Under the pieces are notes generated by a model, which was not told where the DNA came from, did not search any database, and worked only from the letters and a program-made list of their open reading frames with translations. This document shows, in pieces, positions 32,106-39,500 of a DNA stretch of 64,000 nucleotides (its first letter is position 1; each line of letters starts with the position of its first letter). The stretch is taken from positions 7,792,326 through 7,856,325 of the forward strand of contig NC_020504.1 in NCBI RefSeq assembly GCF_000349325.1, in the 5' to 3' direction. Origin of the DNA: Streptomyces davaonensis JCM 4913. GTDB taxonomy: Bacteria; Actinomycetota; Actinomycetes; Streptomycetales; Streptomycetaceae. Position numbers and translations under genes: made by a program.

Positions 32106-33040
32106 TCCCCGGCGAACACCGATACGGCCGCCCGGGCCGCAGCTTCCACCAGCGCGACCCCCGCCGCCTTCGTCGTGTGCCCGTCCGACAGCACGGCCAC
32201 CAGATACTCCCGTCCGTCCGCGGTCACCCGCCCGATGCTGTTGATGTCCCACAGCCCCGTCGTGCTCCGCGGCAGCCAGCCGTTCTTCAGCGCCCACTCC
32301 GAGCCGTCCGCCACGGCCGAGACACCCCACCGCTGATCCACGGCGATCCGCCCCATCAGCCCCCGCACATACGCCCGCGACGCCTCACTCAGCTCCGACT
32401 CGTCATCGAACACCTGCTGAAGCAGCGTGAGTTGATCCGCCGCGGTGGTCTGCGTCAGCCCCCACAGCATCCCCTCGCCGCCCTCGGTGGCCGTCAGCCC
32501 CAGGCGCTCATTGGCAGCGGCCAGGCCCTCCGCCCTGCCGATCGTCTCCCACAGTGCCGACGTCGACGCGTTGTCGCTGTTCTCGATCATCGCGGTGGCG
32601 TACGACTTCTCCGCCGCCGTCAGCCCCCGCCCCGCGTCCTGCGCCTGGAGCAGCAGCGCCGCGAGGATGTCGACCTTCACGATGCTCGCCGTGTCGAAGG
32701 AGCCGTCCCCGTACGTGGCGCTCTCACCGGAGTCCATGTCCAGCACCGCCACCGACACCTCAGCGCCGTCCGGGACGCTCACCGACTCCATGGCGTCCGC
32801 CAGGAGCGCCGCCCGGTCCACCGTCGGCCGCGTCACCGGTTCCACGCTCGCCTCCCCACTCGCCGCCACCACCGACGGCGTCGCCGAAGGCGTCGCCGAC
32901 GACGATACGGCCGCCTCCCGAGGGTGCGCCTGCGCCTGTACGTACACCGTCCCCGCGGCCGTACCGCCCACCACGACCACGGAGGCGAGGGCGAGGTGGA
33001 GCAGCGGAACACGGTGCCTGCGCGCTCTGGAGGACTCCAT
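32102..33040 (-). CDS. Class A beta-lactamase-fold serine hydrolase, exported
   Basis: A 312-residue protein with an N-terminal membrane helix (residues 12-33) and a Ser/Ala-rich stalk. The fold motifs are present: Ser119-x-x-Lys122 (SIVK), Ser155-Asp156-Asn157 (SDN) and Lys252-Asn253-Gly254 (KNG in place of KTG). I find no E-x-x-L-N omega-loop Glu, needed for efficient lactam hydrolysis, so a penicillin-binding or peptidase-like role is more likely than resistance. The stop codon overlaps that of the mycosin gene in the palindrome CTAG. Confidence 0.78.
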   Translation of the reverse strand: MESSRARRHRVPLLHLALASVVVVGGTAAGTVYVQAQAHPREAAVSSSATPSATPSVVAASGEASVEPVTRPTVDRAALLADAMESVSVPDGAEVSVAVLDMDSGESATYGDGSFDTASIVKVDILAALLLQAQDAGRGLTAAEKSYATAMIENSDNASTSALWETIGRAEGLAAANERLGLTATEGGEGMLWGLTQTTAADQLTLLQQVFDDESELSEASRAYVRGLMGRIAVDQRWGVSAVADGSEWALKNGWLPRSTTGLWDINSIGRVTADGREYLVAVLSDGHTTKAAGVALVEAAARAAVSVFAGD

Positions 33041-33190
33041 GCTCGCGATGGTCGGGCCGGTGACTGTGCCCGCCGTTAGACGGACGTTAGATCTGGGTCA
33101 GGGAAATCTGAGATTCCGGTGAACTGCGTCACGATCGTGTTTCCGGGCCCGCACAAGCGCAGCAGCAGCCCCCCGATAGGGTCGGTGACC

Positions 33191-33919
33191 GTGGCGAACA
33201 AGAACATTCCCGACTCCCCCTTCTCCGACGACGACGGCTCCGTCGACCCCGCCCTGAGCGCGGCGCTCACGGCCTGGTCCGAGGACCGCACCGCCGTGGC
33301 ACCGGTGCTGGCGGCGCTCAAGGGCGCCCGGCTGCTCGTTCCGGTCGTGGCCGTCCTCGGCGAGGTGGAGGAGGACGAGAACGGCCTGCGCCGCGAGAAG
33401 ACCAGCGACATGGCCGTACCGACCCTGCGGGCCGGTGACCGCAAGGCGCTGCCCGCCTTCAGCTCCATCGACTCCCTCGCCCGCTGGGACCCGGCGGCCC
33501 GCCCGGTCGCCGTGGCCCTGCACCAGGCCCTGGAGGCCGCCTCGCACGAGAAGGCGGACACCATCGTGCTGGACATGTCGGGACCGGTGCCGTTCGAGCT
33601 GACGGGACCGGCGCTGCTCGCCCTCGCCGAGGGCCGCACGTCGGCCGATCCGCTCGCCGATCCGGCGGTGGTGGCGGCGGTACGGGCCGCGGTGGCCGCC
33701 GAGCCGGCCGTGCTCCGAGCCCACCTCGGGCCCGGACGGGCCGACGGCACCCTGGCCCTCGTACTGGACCCGGCCGCCGCCCCCGCCCAGGCCGCCCGCG
33801 CGGTAGCCGAGCGCATCGCCGCCGACGAAACACTGAGGGCCCGCCTGGTGCGCGGGCTCGACCTGGCACTGCTGCCGGCCGAGGCCACGCCACCGGGCGA
33901 GCCCCTTTACGTCAGATGA
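33191..33919 (+). CDS. SseB-family protein
   Basis: A 242-residue SseB-like protein. The SseB domain spans about residues 15-120 (LLVPVVAVLGEVEEDENGLRREKTSDMAVPTLRAGDRKALPAFSS in the middle), followed by a helical C-terminal part. Role unknown; relatives are named from enhanced serine sensitivity in E. coli. GTG at 33191 is preceded by a TAGGGT -10 element and no ribosome-binding site, so it is probably leaderless. The convergent DUF1844 gene ends four bases away. Confidence 0.82.
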   Translation: MANKNIPDSPFSDDDGSVDPALSAALTAWSEDRTAVAPVLAALKGARLLVPVVAVLGEVEEDENGLRREKTSDMAVPTLRAGDRKALPAFSSIDSLARWDPAARPVAVALHQALEAASHEKADTIVLDMSGPVPFELTGPALLALAEGRTSADPLADPAVVAAVRAAVAAEPAVLRAHLGPGRADGTLALVLDPAAAPAQAARAVAERIAADETLRARLVRGLDLALLPAEATPPGEPLYVR

Positions 33920-33923
33920 CGGA

Positions 33924-34292
33924 CTAGCCGTAGACCGGGCCCGTGTACCTCTCGCCCGGGCCCTGGCCCGGCTCGTCCGGGACGATCGACGCCTCGCGGA
34001 AGGCGAGCTGGAGCGACTTCAGGCCGTCCTTGAGCGGGGCGGCGTGGAAGGAGCTGATCTCGGTGGTGCTCGCGTCGAGCAGACCGGCGAGGGCGCTCAC
34101 CAGCTTGCGGGCCTCGTCCAGGTCCTTGTACTTGTCGCCCTCCTCGGTCAGACCGAGCTTCACGGCGGCGGCGCTCATCAGGTTCACGGCGACCGTCACG
34201 ATCACCTCGACGGCGGGGACCTCGGCGATGTCGCGGGTCATCTCGTCGAAGTCGGGCGTCTCGGGGCTGTCCGAGGGGGAGGTGTCACTCAT
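33924..34292 (-). CDS. DUF1844 protein
   Basis: A 122-residue DUF1844 protein. The signature covers VIVTVAVNLMSAAAVKLGLTEEGD near residue 30 and DLDEARKLVSALAGLL near 65, with an acidic N-terminus and a Pro/Gly tail. Function unknown. In Streptomyces it commonly lies back to back with infC, as here. The ATG has TATCGT seven bases upstream, suggesting a leaderless transcript divergent from the infC promoter. Confidence 0.85.
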   Translation of the reverse strand: MSDTSPSDSPETPDFDEMTRDIAEVPAVEVIVTVAVNLMSAAAVKLGLTEEGDKYKDLDEARKLVSALAGLLDASTTEISSFHAAPLKDGLKSLQLAFREASIVPDEPGQGPGERYTGPVYG

Positions 34293-34340
34293 GAGGCCCA
34301 CGATAGGCGTACGGCGGAGCGGGGCCGGACAGTGCCTCGG

Positions 34341-34370
34341 TTAGCTCTGTCCGGGCGGAGCTGCTAACCT
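34341..34370 (+). promoter_or_regulatory. Candidate infC operon promoter
   Basis: TAACCT at 34365-34370 is a good -10; TTAGCT at 34341-34346 could be the -35 with an 18-bp spacer. The implied start leaves a leader of roughly 290 bases before infC, room for the hairpins at 34475 and 34555. Confidence 0.45.
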
Positions 34371-34474
34371 TGGGTGACGACCGGCCGAACACGTATGTGT
34401 CCGGCCCACAAGTGGAGGCTCCGAACTCCCACCTGATCGCCCCTCGGGGCGGCGGGTCACCGGTCAGGCGGCCA

Positions 34475-34497
34475 CCACCGTTCCGTACGGACGGTGG
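34475..34497 (+). promoter_or_regulatory. Leader hairpin upstream of infC
   Basis: CCACCG and CGGTGG arms enclose the inner pair TCCG/CGGA, giving a long stem in the infC leader. It has no T-run, so it is more likely a structural or antiterminator element than a terminator. Confidence 0.4.
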
Positions 34498-34554
34498 AGT
34501 CGCCCGATATTACGCCCCGCGGTTGACCTGCGGCGGTGTTCCGGCATTCCAGGA

Positions 34555-34585
34555 GCCCCGCCTGTGTCCCGTCCGGGGCATTTTT
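34555..34585 (+). terminator. Attenuator-like terminator in the infC leader
   Basis: GCCCCG (34555-34560) pairs with CGGGGC (34574-34579) around a 13-base loop, followed by ATTTTT. It lies about 90 bases before the infC start and downstream of the candidate promoter, so premature termination would reduce the whole infC-rpmI-rplT operon. Confidence 0.6.
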
Positions 34586-34671
34586 CATGCGCCGCGATGG
34601 TTGGTCCTATGTCAAACAGACATACGCGGCTGTCCGCCAGACCGCCGTGTGGTGCTAACCGAGGAGGATCC

Positions 34672-35328
34672 ATCAGCGCCGAGCCCCGCATCAACGACCG
34701 GATTCGCGTTCCCGAGGTGCGACTTGTCGGTCCCAGTGGCGAGCAGGTGGGCATCGTCCCGCTGGCGAAGGCACTGGAGCTCGCGCAGGAGTACGACCTG
34801 GACCTGGTCGAGGTCGCGGCGAACGCCCGTCCGCCCGTGTGCAAGCTCATGGACTACGGGAAGTTCAAGTACGAGTCGGCCATGAAGGCCCGTGAGGCGC
34901 GCAAGAACCAGGCGCACACGGTCATCAAGGAGATGAAGCTCCGGCCGAAGATCGACCCGCACGACTATGACACCAAGAAGGGTCACGTCGTCCGGTTCCT
35001 CAAGCAGGGCGACAAGGTCAAGATCACGATCATGTTCCGTGGTCGCGAGCAGTCCCGGCCCGAGCTGGGCTACCGACTGCTTCAGCGTCTCGCGGAGGAC
35101 GTCCAGGACCTCGGTTTCGTCGAGTCGAACCCGAAGCAGGACGGCCGAAACATGATCATGGTCCTCGGTCCGCACAAGAAGAAGACCGAGGCGATGGCCG
35201 AGGCCCGCCAGGCGCAGGAAGCCCGCAAGGCAGACGCGAAGGCCAACCCCGGCAAGTCGCAGAACGCCGCGGACTCCGAGAACGCCGTGGAGACCGAGGC
35301 ACCTGCCGAGGCTCCCGCCGAGGCGTGA
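34672..35328 (+). CDS. infC: Translation initiation factor IF-3 with ATC start codon
   Basis: IF-3 keeps ribosomal subunits apart and checks start codons. The 218-residue protein has the N-domain [20 protein letters not shown], the linker and the C-domain ([38 protein letters not shown]), plus an acidic Ala/Glu tail typical of Streptomyces. GAGGAGG at 34661-34667 lies four bases before ATC AGC GCC, while no ATG or GTG is suitably placed. The nearest in-frame ATG (34612) would add 20 unlikely residues. A non-canonical start allows IF-3 to repress itself, as with AUU in E. coli. Confidence 0.9.
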   Translation: MSAEPRINDRIRVPEVRLVGPSGEQVGIVPLAKALELAQEYDLDLVEVAANARPPVCKLMDYGKFKYESAMKAREARKNQAHTVIKEMKLRPKIDPHDYDTKKGHVVRFLKQGDKVKITIMFRGREQSRPELGYRLLQRLAEDVQDLGFVESNPKQDGRNMIMVLGPHKKKTEAMAEARQAQEARKADAKANPGKSQNAADSENAVETEAPAEAPAEA

Positions 35329-35384
35329 TCCCCGGGGGCGCGAGTCCCCAGGATGTAACTGACAAGGAAGAGCGACGTTCCACC

Positions 35385-35408
35385 GTGCCCGGTTTTGCGA
35401 CCGGGCAC
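35385..35408 (+). promoter_or_regulatory. Hairpin between infC and rpmI
   Basis: A perfect 9-bp inverted repeat, GTGCCCGGT/ACCGGGCAC, with a six-base loop, 33 bases before the L35 start. No T-run follows. It may be a processing site or an L20-type translational control element. Confidence 0.4.
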
Positions 35409-35440
35409 CGGAACGCCACTGACGAGGAGATAACGGCGCT

Positions 35441-35635
35441 ATGCCGAAGAACAAGTCGCACAGCGGTGCCAGCAAGCGCTTCAAGGTCACCGGCTCCGGC
35501 AAGGTGCTCCGTGAGCGCGCCGGCAAGCGCCACCTGCTTGAGCACAAGTCGTCCCGCGTGACGCGTCGCCTCACCGGCAACGCCGAGATGGCCCCGGGCG
35601 ACGCCAAGAAGATCAAGAAGCTTCTCGGCAAGTGA
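35441..35635 (+). CDS. rpmI: Ribosomal protein bL35
   Basis: A 64-residue basic protein of the large subunit with the family start [18 protein letters not shown] and the end [30 protein letters not shown] lies eight bases upstream of the ATG. Second gene of the infC-rpmI-rplT operon. Confidence 0.97.
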   Translation: MPKNKSHSGASKRFKVTGSGKVLRERAGKRHLLEHKSSRVTRRLTGNAEMAPGDAKKIKKLLGK

Positions 35636-35730
35636 CGCATCGGCGCCCAGGCGCCGTACGTCAGGACCGGGACCCAATCGAATTCGGGCCGTGTGAGGAC
35701 ACCCACGGCCCCGCTACAAGGAGTTAACAA

Positions 35731-36114
35731 GTGGCACGCGTCAAGCGGGCAGTCAACGCCCACAAGAAGCGCCGGGCGATCCTGGAGCAGGCCTCCGGCT
35801 ACCGCGGTCAGCGTTCGCGCCTGTACCGCAAGGCCAAGGAGCAGGTCACCCACTCGCTGGTCTACAACTACAACGACCGCAAGAAGCGCAAGGGTGACTT
35901 CCGCCAGCTGTGGATCCAGCGCATCAACGCCGCTGCCCGCGCCAACGGCATCACGTACAACCGCTTCATCCAGGGCCTGAAGGCCGCCAACGTCGAGGTC
36001 GACCGCAAGATCCTCGCCGAGCTGGCCGTGAACGACGCCACCGCGTTCGCCGCGCTGGTCGAGGTCGCGCAGAAGGCGCTGCCGGCGGACGTCAACGCCC
36101 CGAAGGCGGCGTGA
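35731..36114 (+). CDS. rplT: Ribosomal protein bL20
   Basis: A 127-residue large-subunit assembly protein, with the characteristic [37 protein letters not shown] start and [33 protein letters not shown]. In other bacteria L20 also represses this operon by binding leader RNA. GTG start with AAGGAG upstream. Confidence 0.97.
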   Translation: MARVKRAVNAHKKRRAILEQASGYRGQRSRLYRKAKEQVTHSLVYNYNDRKKRKGDFRQLWIQRINAAARANGITYNRFIQGLKAANVEVDRKILAELAVNDATAFAALVEVAQKALPADVNAPKAA

Positions 36115-36144
36115 CGCTGCGCTCGGCTTGAGCCGACGTCACTC

Positions 36145-36172
36145 GGACCCGCGGGCTTTGGCCTGCGGGTCC
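36145..36172 (+). terminator. Terminator after rplT
   Basis: GGACCCGC (36145-36152) pairs with GCGGGTCC (36165-36172), and an inner GGC/GCC pair extends the stem. The tail GTTGCATT is poor in T, as is common in Streptomyces. Confidence 0.7.
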
Positions 36173-36213
36173 GTTGCATTGTCCATGGAACGTGATTGCC
36201 GAAAGTGATGCGC

Positions 36214-37062
36214 ATGCCTTCCGCCAGCCCCGAGCTGATCTCCCCCCGTTCCCCCCGGGTCGCCGCCGCGCGGCGGCTGGCCAAGCGGAACTTTCGGGGG
36301 AAGGAGCGGCTGTTTCTGGCCGAGGGGCCGCAGGCGGTGCGGGAGGCGGCCGGGTTCGAGGACACGCTCGTCGAACTGTTCGCCACCGTCGAGGCAGCGG
36401 AGCGGTACGCCGACATCATCGCCGAGGCCCGCGCCGTCGGGGCCCGGGTGCATCTGGCGTCCGAGCAGGTCATCGCCGATATTTCGACCACCGTCACGCC
36501 GCAGGGGCTGGTCGGTGTGTGCCGGTTCCTCGACACCTCCTTCGAGGAGATCCTCGCCGCCCGGCCGAGGCTCGTCGCCGTGCTCGCCCATGTGCGCGAC
36601 CCCGGGAACGCGGGGACCGTGCTCCGGTGCGCCGACGCGGCCGGTGCCGAGGCCGTCGTACTGACCGACGCCTCCGTCGATCTCTACAACCCCAAGGCCG
36701 TACGCGCATCCGTCGGATCGCTGTTCCATCTGCCCGTGGCCGTGGGAGTGCCGGTCGAGCGGGCCGTCGCCGGGCTCAAGGACGCCGGGGTGCGCATCCT
36801 CGCCGCCGACGGGGCCGGGGAGGACGATCTCGACGACGAGCTGGACAAGGGAACGATGGGCGGGCCGACCGCCTGGGTGTTCGGCAACGAGGCCTGGGGG
36901 CTTCCGGAGGAGACCCGCGCGCTCGCGGACGCCGTCGTGCGCGTACCGATCCACGGGAAGGCCGAGAGTCTGAACCTCGCCACCGCCGCAGCCGTATGTC
37001 TCTACGCGTCGGCCCGTGCACAGCGCGCCTCCGGAGGGTGCCGCTCCGTCACCGAGAGCTAG
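36214..37062 (+). CDS. SpoU/TrmH-family RNA 2'-O-methyltransferase
   Basis: A 282-residue SPOUT-fold methyltransferase acting on rRNA or tRNA ribose. An N-terminal substrate-binding domain (RVAAARRLAKRNFRGKERLFLAEGPQAVREA) precedes the SpoU motifs HVRDPGNAGTVLRCADAAGA, VFGNEAWGLPEE and IPIHGKAESLNLATAAAVCLY-type end (VRVPIHGKAESLN). ATG at 36214 is chosen; ATG 36208 and GTG 36205 are just upstream. The target nucleotide is not identifiable. It sits between the L20 terminator and a histidine kinase gene. Confidence 0.85.
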   Translation: MPSASPELISPRSPRVAAARRLAKRNFRGKERLFLAEGPQAVREAAGFEDTLVELFATVEAAERYADIIAEARAVGARVHLASEQVIADISTTVTPQGLVGVCRFLDTSFEEILAARPRLVAVLAHVRDPGNAGTVLRCADAAGAEAVVLTDASVDLYNPKAVRASVGSLFHLPVAVGVPVERAVAGLKDAGVRILAADGAGEDDLDDELDKGTMGGPTAWVFGNEAWGLPEETRALADAVVRVPIHGKAESLNLATAAAVCLYASARAQRASGGCRSVTES

Positions 37063-37114
37063 TAGGGTGACCAGCTCGGGGCCCCTCAGCCGTTCTGAGA
37101 GGTGGGGTACGGGG

Positions 37115-38251
37115 ATGAGTGTCGGCACGAGCAGCGCACCGGGAGCACGGGACGTGCGTCGCCCGCCCGCGCCCCGGTCCGGTGAGCTCGCCGAGCTCGG
37201 TCTCGACCCCGACGACCTCCCCGACGGACTCGTCGTCGCCGACGAGCAGGGGCGCGTCGTCTGCTTCAACGCCGCCGCCGAGCGCATCACCGCCGTCTCC
37301 GCCGCCGAGGCCCTCGGGCAGCGGCTGGAGGAGGCCCTGCCGTTAGAGGATCTCGAGGGCCGCCGCTGGTGGCAGCTGACCGATCCGTACGGCGGACTGG
37401 CGATCCGGGTGCGCCAGCCCGAGCGGAATCTGCTGCTGCCGGGCGGTCGGGAAGTGCTGGTGTCCGTGCGGTACGTGCGTGCCGAGCCCACCGGTCCCGT
37501 CCGCCGCGTCGTCGTCTCCCTCCGGGACACCGAGGCCCGCCGCCGCACCGAGCGCAGCCATGCCGAGCTGATCGCCACCGTCGCCCACGAGCTGCGCTCG
37601 CCGCTCACCTCCGTCAAGGGCTTCACCGCGACCCTCCTCGCCAAGTGGGAGAGGTTCACCGACGACCAGAAGCGGCTGATGCTGGAGACCGTCGACGCCG
37701 ACGCCGACCGCGTCACCCGGCTCATCGCCGAGCTGCTGGACATCTCGCGGATCGACTCGGGCCGCCTTGAGGTCCGGCGCCAGCCCGTCGACATCGGTGC
37801 GGCCGTGGGACGGCACATCCAGGCGTACGTCGCTGCCGGACAGCCCGCCGACCGGTTCCTGCTGCGCCTTGAGCAGCCGCTGCCCGATCTGTGGGCCGAC
37901 CCCGACAAGGTCGACCAGGTGCTGAGCAACCTGCTGGAAAATGCGGTGCGGCACGGCGAGGGAACCGTCACGATTGACGTCACGCCCACGGCGTCCCCCC
38001 GAGAGGGCGAGGACACCGGCACGTCGGTCACGGTGAGCGACGAGGGGTCCGGCATCCCGGAGGAGTCCATGAACCGCGTCTTCACCCGCTTCTGGCGGGG
38101 CAGCAAGCGCGGCGGCACCGGCCTCGGGCTCTACATCGTCAAGGGCATCGTCGAGGCCCACGGCGGCACCATCACGGTCGGCCGCGCCGTCAGTGGCGGC
38201 GCCGAGTTCCGATTTACGTTGCCCGTGGCCGCACCGGCGTATCTCGCCTGA
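37115..38251 (+). CDS. Orphan PAS-domain sensor histidine kinase, contains a TTA codon
   Basis: A 378-residue cytoplasmic kinase with no membrane segment. A PAS domain spans about residues 35-140 (PDGLVVADEQGRVVCFNAAAERI). The phospho-acceptor is His158 in VAHELRSPL, the N box NLLENAVRHG, the G1 box VSDEGSGIP and the G2 box GGTGLGLYIVKGIVEAHGG. No response regulator is next to it. Codon 77 (37343-37345) is TTA, so translation may need the bldA tRNA. A TAGGGT at 37064-37069 could be the -10. The fixed position beside pheS is conserved in Streptomyces. Confidence 0.88.
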   Translation: MSVGTSSAPGARDVRRPPAPRSGELAELGLDPDDLPDGLVVADEQGRVVCFNAAAERITAVSAAEALGQRLEEALPLEDLEGRRWWQLTDPYGGLAIRVRQPERNLLLPGGREVLVSVRYVRAEPTGPVRRVVVSLRDTEARRRTERSHAELIATVAHELRSPLTSVKGFTATLLAKWERFTDDQKRLMLETVDADADRVTRLIAELLDISRIDSGRLEVRRQPVDIGAAVGRHIQAYVAAGQPADRFLLRLEQPLPDLWADPDKVDQVLSNLLENAVRHGEGTVTIDVTPTASPREGEDTGTSVTVSDEGSGIPEESMNRVFTRFWRGSKRGGTGLGLYIVKGIVEAHGGTITVGRAVSGGAEFRFTLPVAAPAYLA

Positions 38252-38262
38252 CGGCCACGGGC
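38221..38262 (+). terminator. Inverted repeat at the end of the kinase gene
   Basis: GCCCGTGGCC (38221-38230) and GGCCACGGGC (38253-38262) are perfect 10-bp arms with a 22-base loop spanning the stop codon. No T-run follows. It probably terminates or stabilises the kinase mRNA before the pheS promoter region (TAGACT at 38286-38291). Confidence 0.4.
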
Positions 38263-38378
38263 GCATTCGCCCAGCCTCACCCCGTTAGACTCGGCCTTTG
38301 GCACCTTTGTGTCCTGCTCACGGCCCACCGCGCCGGTCACGGGGACCATCCGCCAGCCAATCGGAAGCACGGGAAGAG

Positions 38379-39500
38379 ATGTCGGCACCCAATAAGTCGT
38401 ACGACCCTGTCGAGGTCGAGGCGTTGAAACCGGAAGAGATCGAGCGCATGCGGGACGAGGCGCTCGCCGCCTTCGCCGCCGCGGACTCCCTCGACGCGCT
38501 CCAGGAGGCCAAGGTCGCCCACACCGGCGGCACCTCCCCGCTGGCCCTCGCCAACCGCGAGATCGGCGCCCTGCCCCCGCACGCCAAGGCCGCCGCGGGC
38601 AAGCTCGTCGGCCAGGCCCGAGGCGCCGTGAACAAGGCGCTCGCCGGTCGCCAGAGCGAGCTGGAGGCCGAGCGCGACGCGCGCGTGCTGGTCGAGGAGG
38701 CGGTGGACGTCACGCTGCCCCACGACCGGGTACCGGCCGGCGCCCGCCACCCGCTGACCACGCTCTCGGAGCGCATCGAGGACATCTTCGTGGCCATGGG
38801 CTACGAGGTCGCCGAGGGCCCCCAGGTCGAGGCCGAGTGGTTCAACTTCGACGCCCTCAACATCGGCCCGGACCACCCGGCACGCGGCGAGGCGGACACC
38901 TTCTTCGTCGAGGGCCCCAAGGGCGGCACCGAGTCCGGTGTCGTGCTGCGCACCCACACCTCGCCGGTGCAGATCCGCTCGCTGCTCGACCGTGAGCTGC
39001 CGGTCTACGTGATCTGCCCGGGTCGCGTGTACCGCACCGACGAGCTGGACGCCACCCACACCCCGGTCTTCCACCAGGTCGAGCTGCTCGCCGTGGACGA
39101 GGGCCTCACCATGTCGGACCTCAAGGGCACCCTGGACCACATGGTCCAGTCCCTGTTCGGCGAGGGCATGAAGACCCGGCTGCGGCCGAACTTCTTCCCC
39201 TTCACCGAGCCGTCCGCCGAGATGGACATGCTCTGCTACGTCTGCAAGGGCGAGTCCGTCGGCAACCCCGACCGGCCCTGCCGCACCTGCTCCAGCGAAG
39301 GCTGGATCGAGCTGGGCGGCTGCGGCATGGTCAACCCGCGGGTGCTCACCGCCTGTGGGGTCGACCCGGAGAAGTACAGCGGCTTCGCCTTCGGGTTCGG
39401 CATCGAGCGGATGCTGATGTTCCGCCACAACGTCGAGGACATGCGAGACATGGTCGAGGGTGACATCCGGTTCACCCGGCCGTTCGGGATGGAGATCTGA
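38379..39500 (+). CDS. pheS: Phenylalanyl-tRNA synthetase alpha subunit
   Basis: A 373-residue catalytic subunit charging tRNA-Phe. It has the N-terminal coiled coil (about residues 20-95), motif 2 [13 protein letters not shown] and [22 protein letters not shown], and motif 3 [22 protein letters not shown] Cys-rich insert ([19 protein letters not shown]) about residues 287-305 could bind zinc, as seen in actinobacterial enzymes. ATG at 38379 has GGGAAGAG upstream. The stop overlaps pheT (TGATG). Confidence 0.96.
   Translation: MSAPNKSYDPVEVEALKPEEIERMRDEALAAFAAADSLDALQEAKVAHTGGTSPLALANREIGALPPHAKAAAGKLVGQARGAVNKALAGRQSELEAERDARVLVEEAVDVTLPHDRVPAGARHPLTTLSERIEDIFVAMGYEVAEGPQVEAEWFNFDALNIGPDHPARGEADTFFVEGPKGGTESGVVLRTHTSPVQIRSLLDRELPVYVICPGRVYRTDELDATHTPVFHQVELLAVDEGLTMSDLKGTLDHMVQSLFGEGMKTRLRPNFFPFTEPSAEMDMLCYVCKGESVGNPDRPCRTCSSEGWIELGGCGMVNPRVLTACGVDPEKYSGFAFGFGIERMLMFRHNVEDMRDMVEGDIRFTRPFGMEI

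Noticed and set aside
38263..38378. Possible T-box or phenylalanine leader peptide before pheS
   Set aside because: No T-box motif, no Phe-rich small frame and no terminator/antiterminator pair found.
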